From assembly GCF_025137375.1 (NCBI RefSeq), contig NZ_CP073720.1, positions 9,262,501-9,326,500 of the forward strand: a stretch of 64,000 nt of DNA. The letters run 5' to 3'. How positions within the stretch are numbered: position 1 is the first letter of the stretch; each line of letters begins with the position of its first letter. The DNA comes from Dactylosporangium fulvum. Its GTDB lineage: Bacteria > Actinomycetota > Actinomycetes > Mycobacteriales > Micromonosporaceae. The notes beneath the pieces are model-generated. The model was given only the letters and a program-made list of their open reading frames with translations. It was not told the DNA's origin and ran no database searches. The translations under genes were made by a program, and so were the position numbers. Positions 51,921 through 59,912 of the stretch are shown here, in pieces.

Positions 51921-52596
51921 ATTCGTACCGGTATCCGACGCCCCAGACGGTCAGGATGCGCTTCGGTTCCGCCGGGTTGTCCTCGACCTTCTCCCGCAGC
52001 CGTCGTATGTGGACGGTGACGGTGGACTGGTCGCCGAACGTCCAGCCCCAGACCTGTTGGAGCAGCTCGGCGCGGCGCAACACCCGGCCGGGGTTGCGCA
52101 TGAGGAACGCGAGCAGGTCGAACTCGCGCACGGTCAGCGCGAGCTCCAGCTCGTGCAGGCTCGCCGTGCGGCGCGCGACGTCGACCCGCAGGTCCCCGTC
52201 GACCAGCTCGGCGACCTGCGGCGGTGCCGGGCTGGTGCGGCGCAGGACCGACTGCACCCGAAGTACCAACTCCCGGGGTGAAAAGGGTTTGGTCACGTAG
52301 TCGTCGGCGCCGATTTCCAGGCCCAGGACCCGGTCGGACTCCTCGCCGAGGGCAGTGAGCATGATGATCGGCAGGTCCCGGTCCCGCTCGCGCAGGCGGC
52401 GGCAGACCTCGAGGCCGTCGATGCCGGGGAGCATGAGGTCGAGGACCAGCAGGTCGGGCCGCTCCTGCGCGTAGGCGTCGAGCGCCGACGGCCCGTCGCC
52501 GGCGAGCCGGACGGCGAAGCCTTCCCGTTCCAGGTATCGGCGGACGACGTCACTCACGGTCGGATCGTCGTCGACGACCAGCACTCGCTGCCCCAC
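51913..52596 (-). CDS. OmpR-family response regulator
   Basis: 227 residues: receiver with D10-D11, phospho-acceptor D53 (LVLDLMLPG) and K103 (VTKPFS), and a winged-helix domain (LTVREFDLLAFLMRNPGRVL, VTVHIRRLREKVE). GTG 52596 lies 6 nt after TACCCT (minus strand), so leaderless. Upstream of and overlapping its kinase by 8 bp. Confidence 0.95.
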   Translation of the reverse strand: MGQRVLVVDDDPTVSDVVRRYLEREGFAVRLAGDGPSALDAYAQERPDLLVLDLMLPGIDGLEVCRRLRERDRDLPIIMLTALGEESDRVLGLEIGADDYVTKPFSPRELVLRVQSVLRRTSPAPPQVAELVDGDLRVDVARRTASLHELELALTVREFDLLAFLMRNPGRVLRRAELLQQVWGWTFGDQSTVTVHIRRLREKVEDNPAEPKRILTVWGVGYRYEYA

Positions 52597-52658
52597 CGTT
52601 CGAGGGTAGAGCGCCGATCATCGCCCGCCACGCCTGCCGGGCCGCCGTAACGGTTCCG

Positions 52659-53048
52659 TCAGGTTTCGCCGCCGAGATCGGTCTCGTACGCCTCGTACAG
52701 CAGGTCGGCGCCCCGCTGGCGGTGCTCCCACATCGCCTGGATCAGCTGAGTCGCCTCGCAGCGGACCGCCTCGTGATCACAGCTGTCCAGCCGGCCCTCG
52801 AGCCCGTCGAGAGCGGACCGCACGGTCTCGTGGTCGTCGACCAGGACCGTGAGGTATCGGGCGAGGCGCGGCGCGTCGCCGACCACACCCGCATAGAGGC
52901 CGGAAGGGCCTTCGGTCCTATCGACGTGTTCTGCGAATGCCGCCTTCAACAGGGCGACCGCCCGGCTCACTCCGGGCCGCCATGCCGGATCCCACACCGG
53001 CGTCTGGATGGCGTGTTCCATGCGTTGTATACCGCCGACCAGTTCCAT
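52659..53048 (-). CDS. Hemerythrin-like protein
   Basis: 129 residues of helices with candidate iron ligands in EHVDRTEG, LVDDHETVRSALDGLEGRL and EHRQRGADLLYEAYETDL. The spacing resembles hemerythrin/HHE domains but the set of His/Glu ligands is incomplete, so iron binding is uncertain. ATG 53048 has GGAGG 7 nt upstream. Confidence 0.6.
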   Translation of the reverse strand: MELVGGIQRMEHAIQTPVWDPAWRPGVSRAVALLKAAFAEHVDRTEGPSGLYAGVVGDAPRLARYLTVLVDDHETVRSALDGLEGRLDSCDHEAVRCEATQLIQAMWEHRQRGADLLYEAYETDLGGET

Positions 53049-53112
53049 GACGCACCTCCGCCGCGATACGTCCCCTAGAACATGATGTGACCTGGGACAC
53101 ATTTTGTCCAGG

Positions 53113-53571
53113 TCAGAGCGTTGGGATCTCCTCACCGACCTGGGCGGGCACGCCCGACGCGGCCGCCATCCGAGTGAGCCAGGCGTTGATTACCGCGAGT
53201 TCATCGGTGGTGAAGCCGGCCGACAGCCGGGCCTCCACCTCCTTCACGGTCGGCATCGCCGCGGCCAGCCGGGACCGTCCGGCCTCGGTCAGGAAGATCT
53301 GCTGAGCACGGCGGTCGCTCGGGTGCGGGCGCCGCTCCACCAGGCCGGCCCGCTCCAGGCCACCCAGCATCTCGTTGGCCGACTGCCGGGCGGTGGACAC
53401 CTTGCGTGCCACGTCGGCGACGGACATGCCGGGCGACGCTTCCAACATCATCAGCGACGCGAACTGCGCGACCGAGAGGTCGTGCCGGACCAGCGCCTCC
53501 GCCACCACGCCGCGCAGGCTCAGCCACGCGTGCCGGACAAGGAAGGTCGAGCAGTCGTCGTCGAGGCTCAC
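53113..53571 (-). CDS. MarR-family regulator
   Basis: 152 residues. The winged helix is SVADVARKVSTARQSANEML and RPHPSDRRAQQIFLTEAGR. The family typically represses efflux or detoxification genes. A transporter fragment starts 10 bp away on the other strand; it was probably the original target. GTG start. Confidence 0.92.
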   Translation of the reverse strand: MSLDDDCSTFLVRHAWLSLRGVVAEALVRHDLSVAQFASLMMLEASPGMSVADVARKVSTARQSANEMLGGLERAGLVERRPHPSDRRAQQIFLTEAGRSRLAAAMPTVKEVEARLSAGFTTDELAVINAWLTRMAAASGVPAQVGEEIPTL

Positions 53572-53580
53572 CCGACCATT

Positions 53581-53868
53581 GTGCGCCGTGGAACTATTGA
53601 CACGACGATCCTGGGCATCGCCCTGGAGCGCATCGCGGATCCGCGCACCGGACTCGGTGCCTCCCCTGGTGAGCTGCAGTGGGCGGTCGGGTCGTACGCG
53701 CTGCTGTTCGCCACCGCGCTCTTCGCCGCCGGTGCGCTCGGCGACCGGTACGGTCACCGGACGATCATGGTGCTCGCCTTCCGCAACCGCAGGTCCACGG
53801 CGTCGGACCTCCCGGTCGCTACTGGATCGTCAAATCGATCCGCTGAAGGCGTTCCGGGTCGGCGATGA
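53581..53868 (+). pseudogene. MFS (DHA2-type) transporter N-terminal remnant
   Basis: GTG 53581 opens a frame with TTILGIALERIADPRTGLGA, SPGELQWAVGSYALLFATAL and GDRYGHRTIMVLAF, the first two helices and the loop of DHA2-family exporters. After that the sequence is unrelated and stops. About 60 of some 480 residues remain. Confidence 0.7.
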
Positions 53869-54667
53869 GGTCGATCTCGGTGATCAGGCCGCCCCGGACC
53901 GTCACACCCATGACCCCGACCGGCCGGCCGTCGATCACCGTGACCAGGCCGGCCGCGCCGTTGACGATCGCCGGGCGGGCCAGCTGAGCGGCCTCGGGGA
54001 AGCTCAGCGCCCGCTGGGCCACCTGCTCGGCACCGCGGATGATCTCCATGGTGGCGGTGTCGGCGCGGAGCACCACGTCGGGGTCGAGGAGGGCCACCAG
54101 CGCGGCGAAGTCACCGCGCCGCGAAGCGGCCAGGAACGCGTCGAGCACCTCCCGCTGCCGGGGCAGGTCGGTGTCGGGCACCGCGCCGCTGCCCTGCACC
54201 CGGCGGCGGGCCCGGCTCGCCAGCTGCCGGGCCGCGGTCGGCGTCCGGTCGACGATGGGCGCGATCTCGTCGAACGGCAGCGCGAACATGTCGTGCAGGA
54301 CGAACGCCAGCCGCTCGGCGGGCTCGAGGGTGTCGAGCACCACCAGCAACGCCAGGCCGACCGCGTCGGCGATCAGCGCCTCCTGCTCCGGATCGGGTCC
54401 GGTGTCCACCGCGATCACGGGATCCGGCACGTGTACCTCACGCCGCGTCTCCCGGCTGCGCAGCATGTTCAGCGATACCCGGGAGACGACGGTCGTCAGC
54501 CAGCCGCCGAGGTTGCCGATCTCGTCGCTGCCGGTGCGACTCAGCCGCAGCCAGGTCTCCTGGACGGCGTCGTCCGCCTCGGCGAACGAGCCGAGCATGC
54601 GGTACGCCACCGCGCGGAGCCGGCCACGGTGCTCCTCGAACCGTTCGGCGAGCCAGTCGTCGTTCAT
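53819..54667 (-). CDS. ECF sigma factor with C-terminal SnoaL-like domain (ECF41-like)
   Basis: 282 residues. Region 2 (RLRAVAYRMLGSFAEADDAV) and region 4 (LEPAERLAFVLHDMFALPFD, EIAPIVDRTPTAARQLASRA) are followed by a SnoaL-like domain ending GLITEIDLIADPERL. In ECF41 proteins this extension controls activity in place of an anti-sigma factor. The usual adjacent carboxymuconolactone decarboxylase-type gene is absent. ATG 54667; GTG 54673 is possible. Confidence 0.9.
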   Translation of the reverse strand: MNDDWLAERFEEHRGRLRAVAYRMLGSFAEADDAVQETWLRLSRTGSDEIGNLGGWLTTVVSRVSLNMLRSRETRREVHVPDPVIAVDTGPDPEQEALIADAVGLALLVVLDTLEPAERLAFVLHDMFALPFDEIAPIVDRTPTAARQLASRARRRVQGSGAVPDTDLPRQREVLDAFLAASRRGDFAALVALLDPDVVLRADTATMEIIRGAEQVAQRALSFPEAAQLARPAIVNGAAGLVTVIDGRPVGVMGVTVRGGLITEIDLIADPERLQRIDLTIQ

Positions 54668-54740
54668 CGTCACGTTCCCTCACGTCCTCAGGTCATAGAA
54701 CTGACCGAGGAACGCCGGCAGATGTGACAACTTCCCCGAA

Positions 54741-55562
54741 CTAGCTCTCCAGGATGGCACGCAGGCGCGGTGCGAACCCGGCCGGGTCGTCCACGAAGGC
54801 GATGTGACCGCCGGGGAACGGCGCCGGTTCCGTGCCGAGGGCCGAGGCCAGTGCGGAAGCGGCGAGATCGCACAGCTGACCCGCCGAGTCCTCCCCCGCC
54901 CCGACCACGATCCGGGTCGGGGTGGCCCGGAGTGCCGGGATGTCGGGCCGCCAGCGGGTCGACGGCCGCATCTCGTGCAGGAACCAGAAGCGCTCGGTCG
55001 CCGCCTGCACCGGGTCCGGCTCCGGCGGCGCACCGGCGCCGTCGAAGTCCGGCAGGGGGATGTTCGCGTTGACGAAGAACTTGACCCACGCGCCCGGGAT
55101 GTCGCCCGAGTTGTACGTGGTGATGATGTCCTCGACCGCCGCATGCCGCTCCTGCGGGTTCTCGAGCATCTCGTTGAGCGGCGGCTCGTGTGCGATCACG
55201 GTGTGCGCCCGATCGGGGTGGCCGAGCGCCAGCGCCAGCGCGGTGACGGCGCCGCCGCTGGAGCCGAGGACCGCGGCCGGGCCCAGGTCGAGGTGGGCGA
55301 TCAGCCGGGCGAGGTCGTCGGCGCGCATTTCGGGCGTCGAGTCCCGGTCCGGGTCGTCGAGGACGCTCCGGTTGACGCCCCGCGGATCGGTGGTGAGCAC
55401 GGTGTGGTCGGTGGCGAGCAGGTCGGCCACCGGCGCGAAGAAGGTGGCGTCCATCGGCGCGCCGACGAGGACCACGAGTGGCCCCTGGCCCCGCACCTCG
55501 TAGTACAGGGTGGCGTCGGGCACCCGGAGCGAGCCGGCGGTGACGGTTGACGTGCGGTTCAT
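54741..55562 (-). CDS. Alpha/beta hydrolase
   Basis: 273 residues. Nucleophile motif GSSGGAVTAL, oxyanion region VLVGAPMDATFF, and C-terminal GGHIAFVDDP with the histidine. LYYEVRGQGPLVVL is typical of this group. ATG 55562 with GGGAGGT upstream. Same direction as the ECF41-like gene, 73 bp upstream of it, so possibly co-transcribed. Confidence 0.9.
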   Translation of the reverse strand: MNRTSTVTAGSLRVPDATLYYEVRGQGPLVVLVGAPMDATFFAPVADLLATDHTVLTTDPRGVNRSVLDDPDRDSTPEMRADDLARLIAHLDLGPAAVLGSSGGAVTALALALGHPDRAHTVIAHEPPLNEMLENPQERHAAVEDIITTYNSGDIPGAWVKFFVNANIPLPDFDGAGAPPEPDPVQAATERFWFLHEMRPSTRWRPDIPALRATPTRIVVGAGEDSAGQLCDLAASALASALGTEPAPFPGGHIAFVDDPAGFAPRLRAILES

Positions 55563-55634
55563 GGGACCTCCCGGGCAGTACTGTGGGCTACCGTTCACAA
55601 GGGGGACCGCCGCCGAGAGGAGGAATCGTCGCTC

Positions 55635-56522
55635 GTGAGCAAGATTTCTTCGACACTTTCGACGCCGGACCTCGACCTCGCCCGGCGGGGCGACGACGGC
55701 GCCTTCACGCGCCTCGTCGAGCCGATGCGCCGCGAGCTGCACGCTCACTGCTACCGCATGCTCGGTTCCACCCACGACGCCGACGACGCCCTGCAGGAGG
55801 CGCTGCTGCGCGCCTGGCAGGGGCTGGCCCTGTTCGAGGGCCGCGCCTCCCTGCGGTCGTGGCTCTACACCGTCGCCACCCGCACCTGCCTCGACCTCAT
55901 CGAGGCGCGCGGGCGGCGGGCCCTCCCGGTCGACCTCGGCCCGTCGAGCGACCGCACCGCGATCGACAACACCCCGCGCACCGACGTGGCGTGGCTGGAG
56001 CCCTACCCCGAGACCGGCCTGCACTACGAGCAGCGCGAGGCCGTCGAGCTGGCCTTCGTCGCCGCCCTCCAGCACCTGCCCGGCAACCAGCGCGCGGCCC
56101 TGCTGCTGTTCGAGGTGCTGGCGTTCTCCGCCGCCGAGATCGCCACGATGATGAAGACGTCGATCACGTCGGTGAACTCCGCGCTGGCACGCGCCCGGAA
56201 GGTGGTGGCGGAGCGGGTGCCTCCGGCGAGCCAGCAGCGGACCCTGCGCAACATCGACGACCGGCGCGTCCGCGAGATCGTCGCCGGCTACGCCTCGGCG
56301 CTCGAGCGCGGCGACGCCGACGCGCTGGTGGCCCTGCTGACCGCGGACGTGCCCGCGATCGCGTGCTACCTCGCCGCCGACCCCGCGGGCCCGCACACTG
56401 CGTGGTCGATCAACGTCCTGACCCTGCGCGACGACCGGATCGCCGCGATCACGTCGTTCATCGACCCGGCCCTGTTCACCCGGTTCGGGCTGCCCGCGTC
56501 CCTCACGCCACCTCGTACGTGA
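55635..56522 (+). CDS. ECF sigma factor with shortened SnoaL-like domain
   Basis: 295 residues, SigG/TIGR02960-like. Region 2: ELHAHCYRMLGSTHDADDAL and SLRSWLYTVATRTCLDLIEA; region 4: LQHLPGNQRAALLLFEVLAF and TSITSVNSALARARKV. In the C-terminal domain VALLTADVP joins directly to AIACYLAAD; about 50 residues normally between them (tryptophan-rich, with a GRDA-like strand) are missing. The frame is intact. Divergent from the hydrolase gene, 72 bp apart. Confidence 0.9.
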   Translation: MSKISSTLSTPDLDLARRGDDGAFTRLVEPMRRELHAHCYRMLGSTHDADDALQEALLRAWQGLALFEGRASLRSWLYTVATRTCLDLIEARGRRALPVDLGPSSDRTAIDNTPRTDVAWLEPYPETGLHYEQREAVELAFVAALQHLPGNQRAALLLFEVLAFSAAEIATMMKTSITSVNSALARARKVVAERVPPASQQRTLRNIDDRRVREIVAGYASALERGDADALVALLTADVPAIACYLAADPAGPHTAWSINVLTLRDDRIAAITSFIDPALFTRFGLPASLTPPRT

Positions 56523-56604
56523 TGCGGGCCCGGTCCAGCCTGCCACGCTCGTCGAAAAGTAGGCACGGTGGCGCCACAACCGAACCGGGCCGCGAACCAC
56601 TCCT

Positions 56605-56624
56605 AGTGTTGCTGGGAGGCCGGG
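56605..56624 (+). promoter_or_regulatory. -10 box and ribosome site of the SigE-like ECF gene
   Basis: TAGTGT (56605-56610) and GGGAGG (56614-56619) precede the unusual TTG start at 56625. Confidence 0.4.
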
Positions 56625-57131
56625 TTGCGGGATGAACAGGATTTCGTCGAGTACGTGCAGGCGCGCATGCCGTCGCTGCGACGACTCGCATACAGGCTGT
56701 GCGGCGACTGGTCGGCCGCCGACGACCTGCTCCAGGAGTGCCTCGTCGCGCTGTACCGGCACTGGCGGAAGGCGTCGGCGGCCGACTCCACCGACGCATA
56801 TGTACGGTCGATGCTGGTCCACGCCTACCTCGCCGAGCGGGAGCGGTTCTGGACCCGCCGGGTCCGCCCCTCTGCCGACGTCACCGGTCCTCCGGCGACA
56901 CCGCTGACCGGGACCGAACACCGCATCGACCTGCTGGCCGCGCTCGCCAAGCTGTCCCGCGGGCAGCGGGCGGTGCTGGTCCTGCGCTACTGGGAGGACC
57001 TCGACGTCGCCCAGACCGCGGCGGCGCTGGGGTGCTCACCCGGGACCGTCAAGAGCCAGACGTCGTACGCCATCGCGGCGCTGCGGCGCCTACTGCCGAA
57101 CTACGTGCCGGGAGGAGCGGACACCCTATGA
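56625..57131 (+). CDS. ECF sigma factor (SigE-family, Streptomyces type)
   Basis: 168 residues. Region 2: FVEYVQARMPSLRRLAYRLC, GDWSAADDLLQECLVALYRH; region 4: LSRGQRAVLVLRYWEDLDVA, GCSPGTVKSQTSYAIAALRR. Start is TTG supported by GGGAGG. The stop overlaps the ATG of the next gene, whose product is the likely membrane regulator of this sigma factor. Confidence 0.92.
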   Translation: MRDEQDFVEYVQARMPSLRRLAYRLCGDWSAADDLLQECLVALYRHWRKASAADSTDAYVRSMLVHAYLAERERFWTRRVRPSADVTGPPATPLTGTEHRIDLLAALAKLSRGQRAVLVLRYWEDLDVAQTAAALGCSPGTVKSQTSYAIAALRRLLPNYVPGGADTL

Positions 57132-58489
57132 GAGACCTGTTCGCCACCCTGCCCGACGAGCCTGCGCCGCCGATGTCGGCCGGCTATCTGGACACCGTGC
57201 TGACCCGTGGCCGCCGCTCGGTCCGCCGCCGGCTGATCGGCACCGCCGCGGTGTGGGCGGTCGTCCTGATCGCCCTTGCCGTCGTGATCGTGCCCGGCGT
57301 GCGGCTCCCCGCTCAGCCGGCCGCTCCGTCGCACCGGCCCGGCCTGCCGGACCGCTTCGCCGGGTATTCGCTGCTCACCAGTACCGTCACGAAGGCACCG
57401 CCCGGTCGCGCGATCGCCCTCTACGGCTACGGCAACGGCGAGCTGTTCAACATGTTCCAGCCGCTGGTCGTCGGGGCCGACCGGGACACGTACCGGCGGG
57501 TCGACGCCATGGACGAGCGCGACCGGCCGTCGGCGCTGCTCGCCCCGGACGGGACCCGGGTGCTGCTCGGCGACGACCGCGGCCCGACCGGCGACCTGCT
57601 CCTCGTTGACCTGACGACCGGCAAGCGCGACTCGATCCCGCTCGGTGACCCGGTCGGCGTACGACTCCTCGCCTGGTCCCCGGACGGCCGCTACGTGGCC
57701 TACAGCGCCGCACCGCTCACCGGCTCCGACGGCACCGTCGACTTCGTGGACACCTCGGTGGCCCACACCGGTACGTTGCGGCTGCTCGACCTGTCGACCG
57801 GACGGAGCCGTGAGCTACCGGCCGGCAAACCGGCGTGGACGGCGGCGTTCGCCCCGGACAGTCGCCGGCTGGCTGTTCAGGTCGGCCAAGAGGTGCACCT
57901 CATCGACCTCGACGGCCGCGAGTCCGGCAGCGTCCACATCACGGTCGGGCGGGAACTGGCCGCCAACGTCGGCTGGTCGCCGGATGGCCGGTTCCTCGCC
58001 ACCGTGCCGTGGGCCGGGGCCGGGCCGGCCGGCAGCGGCGGCACCGACCACGGCGTGTTCCTCTCGACGCCCCGCAACGTCGACTTCGTCGCCGTCGCCG
58101 ACGGCGACACGCCGCCGGGACCGGTGCAGGACGTCGTGCAACTCCTCGGCTGGCGCTCGGCGCAGAGCATCATCGTCGCGGCCGCGAACGCCAAGGGGCA
58201 GCTCTCGCTGGCCGAGGTACAGCTCGGCGCCGACACCCGCCGGACACTGTCCCGCTTCGACACCGGCTCAACCTGCGAGCTGGGCCTCCAGACCTGCCAG
58301 GTGTTCGACCTGCAACTCGCGACCGGCCTGCTGCCCGACCTGGCCGTCCGGAACGCCAGCCGCCCGCAGCGCGGTCCCTGGCCGTTGGCCCTGACCGTTC
58401 CCGCCGTCGGCGGCGGCGTCGCTGTGCTCCTCCTCGTGTGGCGCCTCCGGGTGCGGCACCGGAGGCGCCGGCTGAGCGGTCAGCTGTAG
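57128..58489 (+). CDS. Membrane protein with extracytoplasmic beta-propeller; putative anti-sigma partner
   Basis: 453 residues. A cytoplasmic N-terminal 33 residues, a TM helix (about 37-57), a WD40/TolB-like propeller outside (repeats such as LLAWSPDGRYVAYS, AFAPDSRRLAVQVG, VGWSPDGRFLATVP), a second TM helix (about 420-440) and a basic tail. Overlap with the sigma gene (ATGA) suggests it senses an envelope signal and holds or releases the sigma factor; this is inference, as no known anti-sigma motif is seen. Confidence 0.85.
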   Translation: MRDLFATLPDEPAPPMSAGYLDTVLTRGRRSVRRRLIGTAAVWAVVLIALAVVIVPGVRLPAQPAAPSHRPGLPDRFAGYSLLTSTVTKAPPGRAIALYGYGNGELFNMFQPLVVGADRDTYRRVDAMDERDRPSALLAPDGTRVLLGDDRGPTGDLLLVDLTTGKRDSIPLGDPVGVRLLAWSPDGRYVAYSAAPLTGSDGTVDFVDTSVAHTGTLRLLDLSTGRSRELPAGKPAWTAAFAPDSRRLAVQVGQEVHLIDLDGRESGSVHITVGRELAANVGWSPDGRFLATVPWAGAGPAGSGGTDHGVFLSTPRNVDFVAVADGDTPPGPVQDVVQLLGWRSAQSIIVAAANAKGQLSLAEVQLGADTRRTLSRFDTGSTCELGLQTCQVFDLQLATGLLPDLAVRNASRPQRGPWPLALTVPAVGGGVAVLLLVWRLRVRHRRRRLSGQL

Positions 58490-58764
58490 AAGTTGCGCTG
58501 CCAGCGGTGCTTGCCGAGCGTGGCGAGATGGTCGGCGCTCAGCAGGCCCCGCCGGACCGGTACTCGTTGCATCCCGGTCTCCGATGATGTAGCGGCCGCG
58601 GTGTACGGTGTGCGCGCCACTGGCAGCTCGGATCGTTCCAAATGCACACGACGTTCCCATCCGCACCACTGTGCGCGATCGAAACCAATCTCGGTAGCAC
58701 CGAGGGCTGGCCGCCCTGTCGTGAGGTTCCTTCGAGTCGCATCCGTGAGGAGGCCGAGCACGCT
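58490..58764. other. Intergenic region, nothing recognised
   Basis: No gene or clear hairpin. An AGGAGG at 58748-58753 serves the next gene. Confidence 0.4.
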
Positions 58765-59514
58765 GTGGACTACCAGGTCTGGTTCGTCCTCGGAGTACTC
58801 CTCGGCAATGGTGTCGGGTGCCTGCTGGCCGTATTCTGCCTGGTCCGGATGACCGACCAGGGGCGGACGGTGCGCAATCGTCTCCTGCTGGTACTGGTCG
58901 GGTCGTGGGCGCTGGTCGAGACCGCGCGCGACGACATGCTCTTCGTGGCCGCCACCGCCATCCACATGAGTGACTACCAGGTCCACTTCCTGCTGGCCCC
59001 GAGCATGGTGCTGACCGTGTTCGCCGTACTGTTCACGACGGCCGTCTTCTGGCTGGCCGCCACGCGCCCTCGACCACTGTGGACGGTCGGGGGAGGGACG
59101 GCGGTCGGTCTGCTGTTGGGCGCGATGAGCCTGCAAGCGGCACACGCCGGCCGGACCGGATCGGCCGTGTCGATCGATCTCGTCAATTCTCTGGTGATCG
59201 CCGCTGGGCTCGGCGCAGCGACCGGGGTCTCGGTGTGGCTGGGAACCGGAGCCACCCGCCGGTCCGCCATCGCGACTGCCGTCACACTGCTGGCAATCTG
59301 TCTGACGATTGCGCAGTACCGGATCGCCGGGGAGGTGACGACCGATCCGTCCATCACGGTCGACAGCGACGCCGGGATCGATCCGATCCAGTTGGGCGTA
59401 TTCACCGCAGTGGCATTCGGAGTCCGGGCCATCGCGCTCACCGTCATGAGCATGATTGACGAGAGCCGCCCGGAGCCCTTGGTGGAGCAGGTCGGCGGCC
59501 GCGACAGCCGATAA
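58765..59514 (+). CDS. Polytopic membrane protein, about seven TM segments
   Basis: 249 residues. Hydrophobic helices at about 6-26, 37-54, 76-96, 104-120, 135-155, 165-182 and 210-232. Starts VDYQVWFVLGVLLGNGVGCL. GTG 58765 with AGGAGG 11 nt upstream. Not recognised. Confidence 0.65.
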   Translation: MDYQVWFVLGVLLGNGVGCLLAVFCLVRMTDQGRTVRNRLLLVLVGSWALVETARDDMLFVAATAIHMSDYQVHFLLAPSMVLTVFAVLFTTAVFWLAATRPRPLWTVGGGTAVGLLLGAMSLQAAHAGRTGSAVSIDLVNSLVIAAGLGAATGVSVWLGTGATRRSAIATAVTLLAICLTIAQYRIAGEVTTDPSITVDSDAGIDPIQLGVFTAVAFGVRAIALTVMSMIDESRPEPLVEQVGGRDSR

Positions 59515-59912
59515 GCCGGCCACGGTCGGAGCGGCGCAAGTAGCTCCCATCGCAAAGCAGGGCCGCCCAGTGGTGGAGGTGACGATGGACTGCTTGAACC
59601 CGGCTACCTGAGCCCGCGACCAGCCGGGCGCAGCAGGCAAGGCCATGTGGACCAGCCCGCGCAGAATCCACACGTCGGAGGATGTCCAGCCGTCTTCCAC
59701 AGCGCTCTCCGTTCGTCGTACGGGCAGGATCAACCAGTACAGCAACCGGCGGCATGTCGCGCAGGCTCGCTCCTTCCCTTCGGGGTGTAGGCGAAGCGAA
59801 CGGGAAAGAACCCGGAACCACAACGGCAGGCGGCCCCTGCCGCAAAGCAGGGGCCGCCGGTGGTAGAGCTGACGATGGGCGTACCTGAACCGGCACCGGC
59901 CGGCCCCGGGGC
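59515..59912. repeat. Two tRNA-3'-like extragenic repeat copies
   Basis: GCAAAGCAGGGCCGCC then GTGGTGGAGGTGACGATGGA and CTTGAACC at 59553-59606, and a fuller copy at 59754-59909 with the stem CGGCCCCTGC/GCAGGGGCCG and GTGGTAGAGCTGACGATGGG. The layout (hairpin, then a reverse tRNA 3'-end look-alike) mirrors 42064-42146. No gene is present. Confidence 0.55.

Noticed and set aside
54741..56921. 726-codon extension of the alpha/beta hydrolase
   Set aside because: The added 450 codons lie antisense to the ECF sigma gene; the real ATG at 55562 has its own ribosome site.
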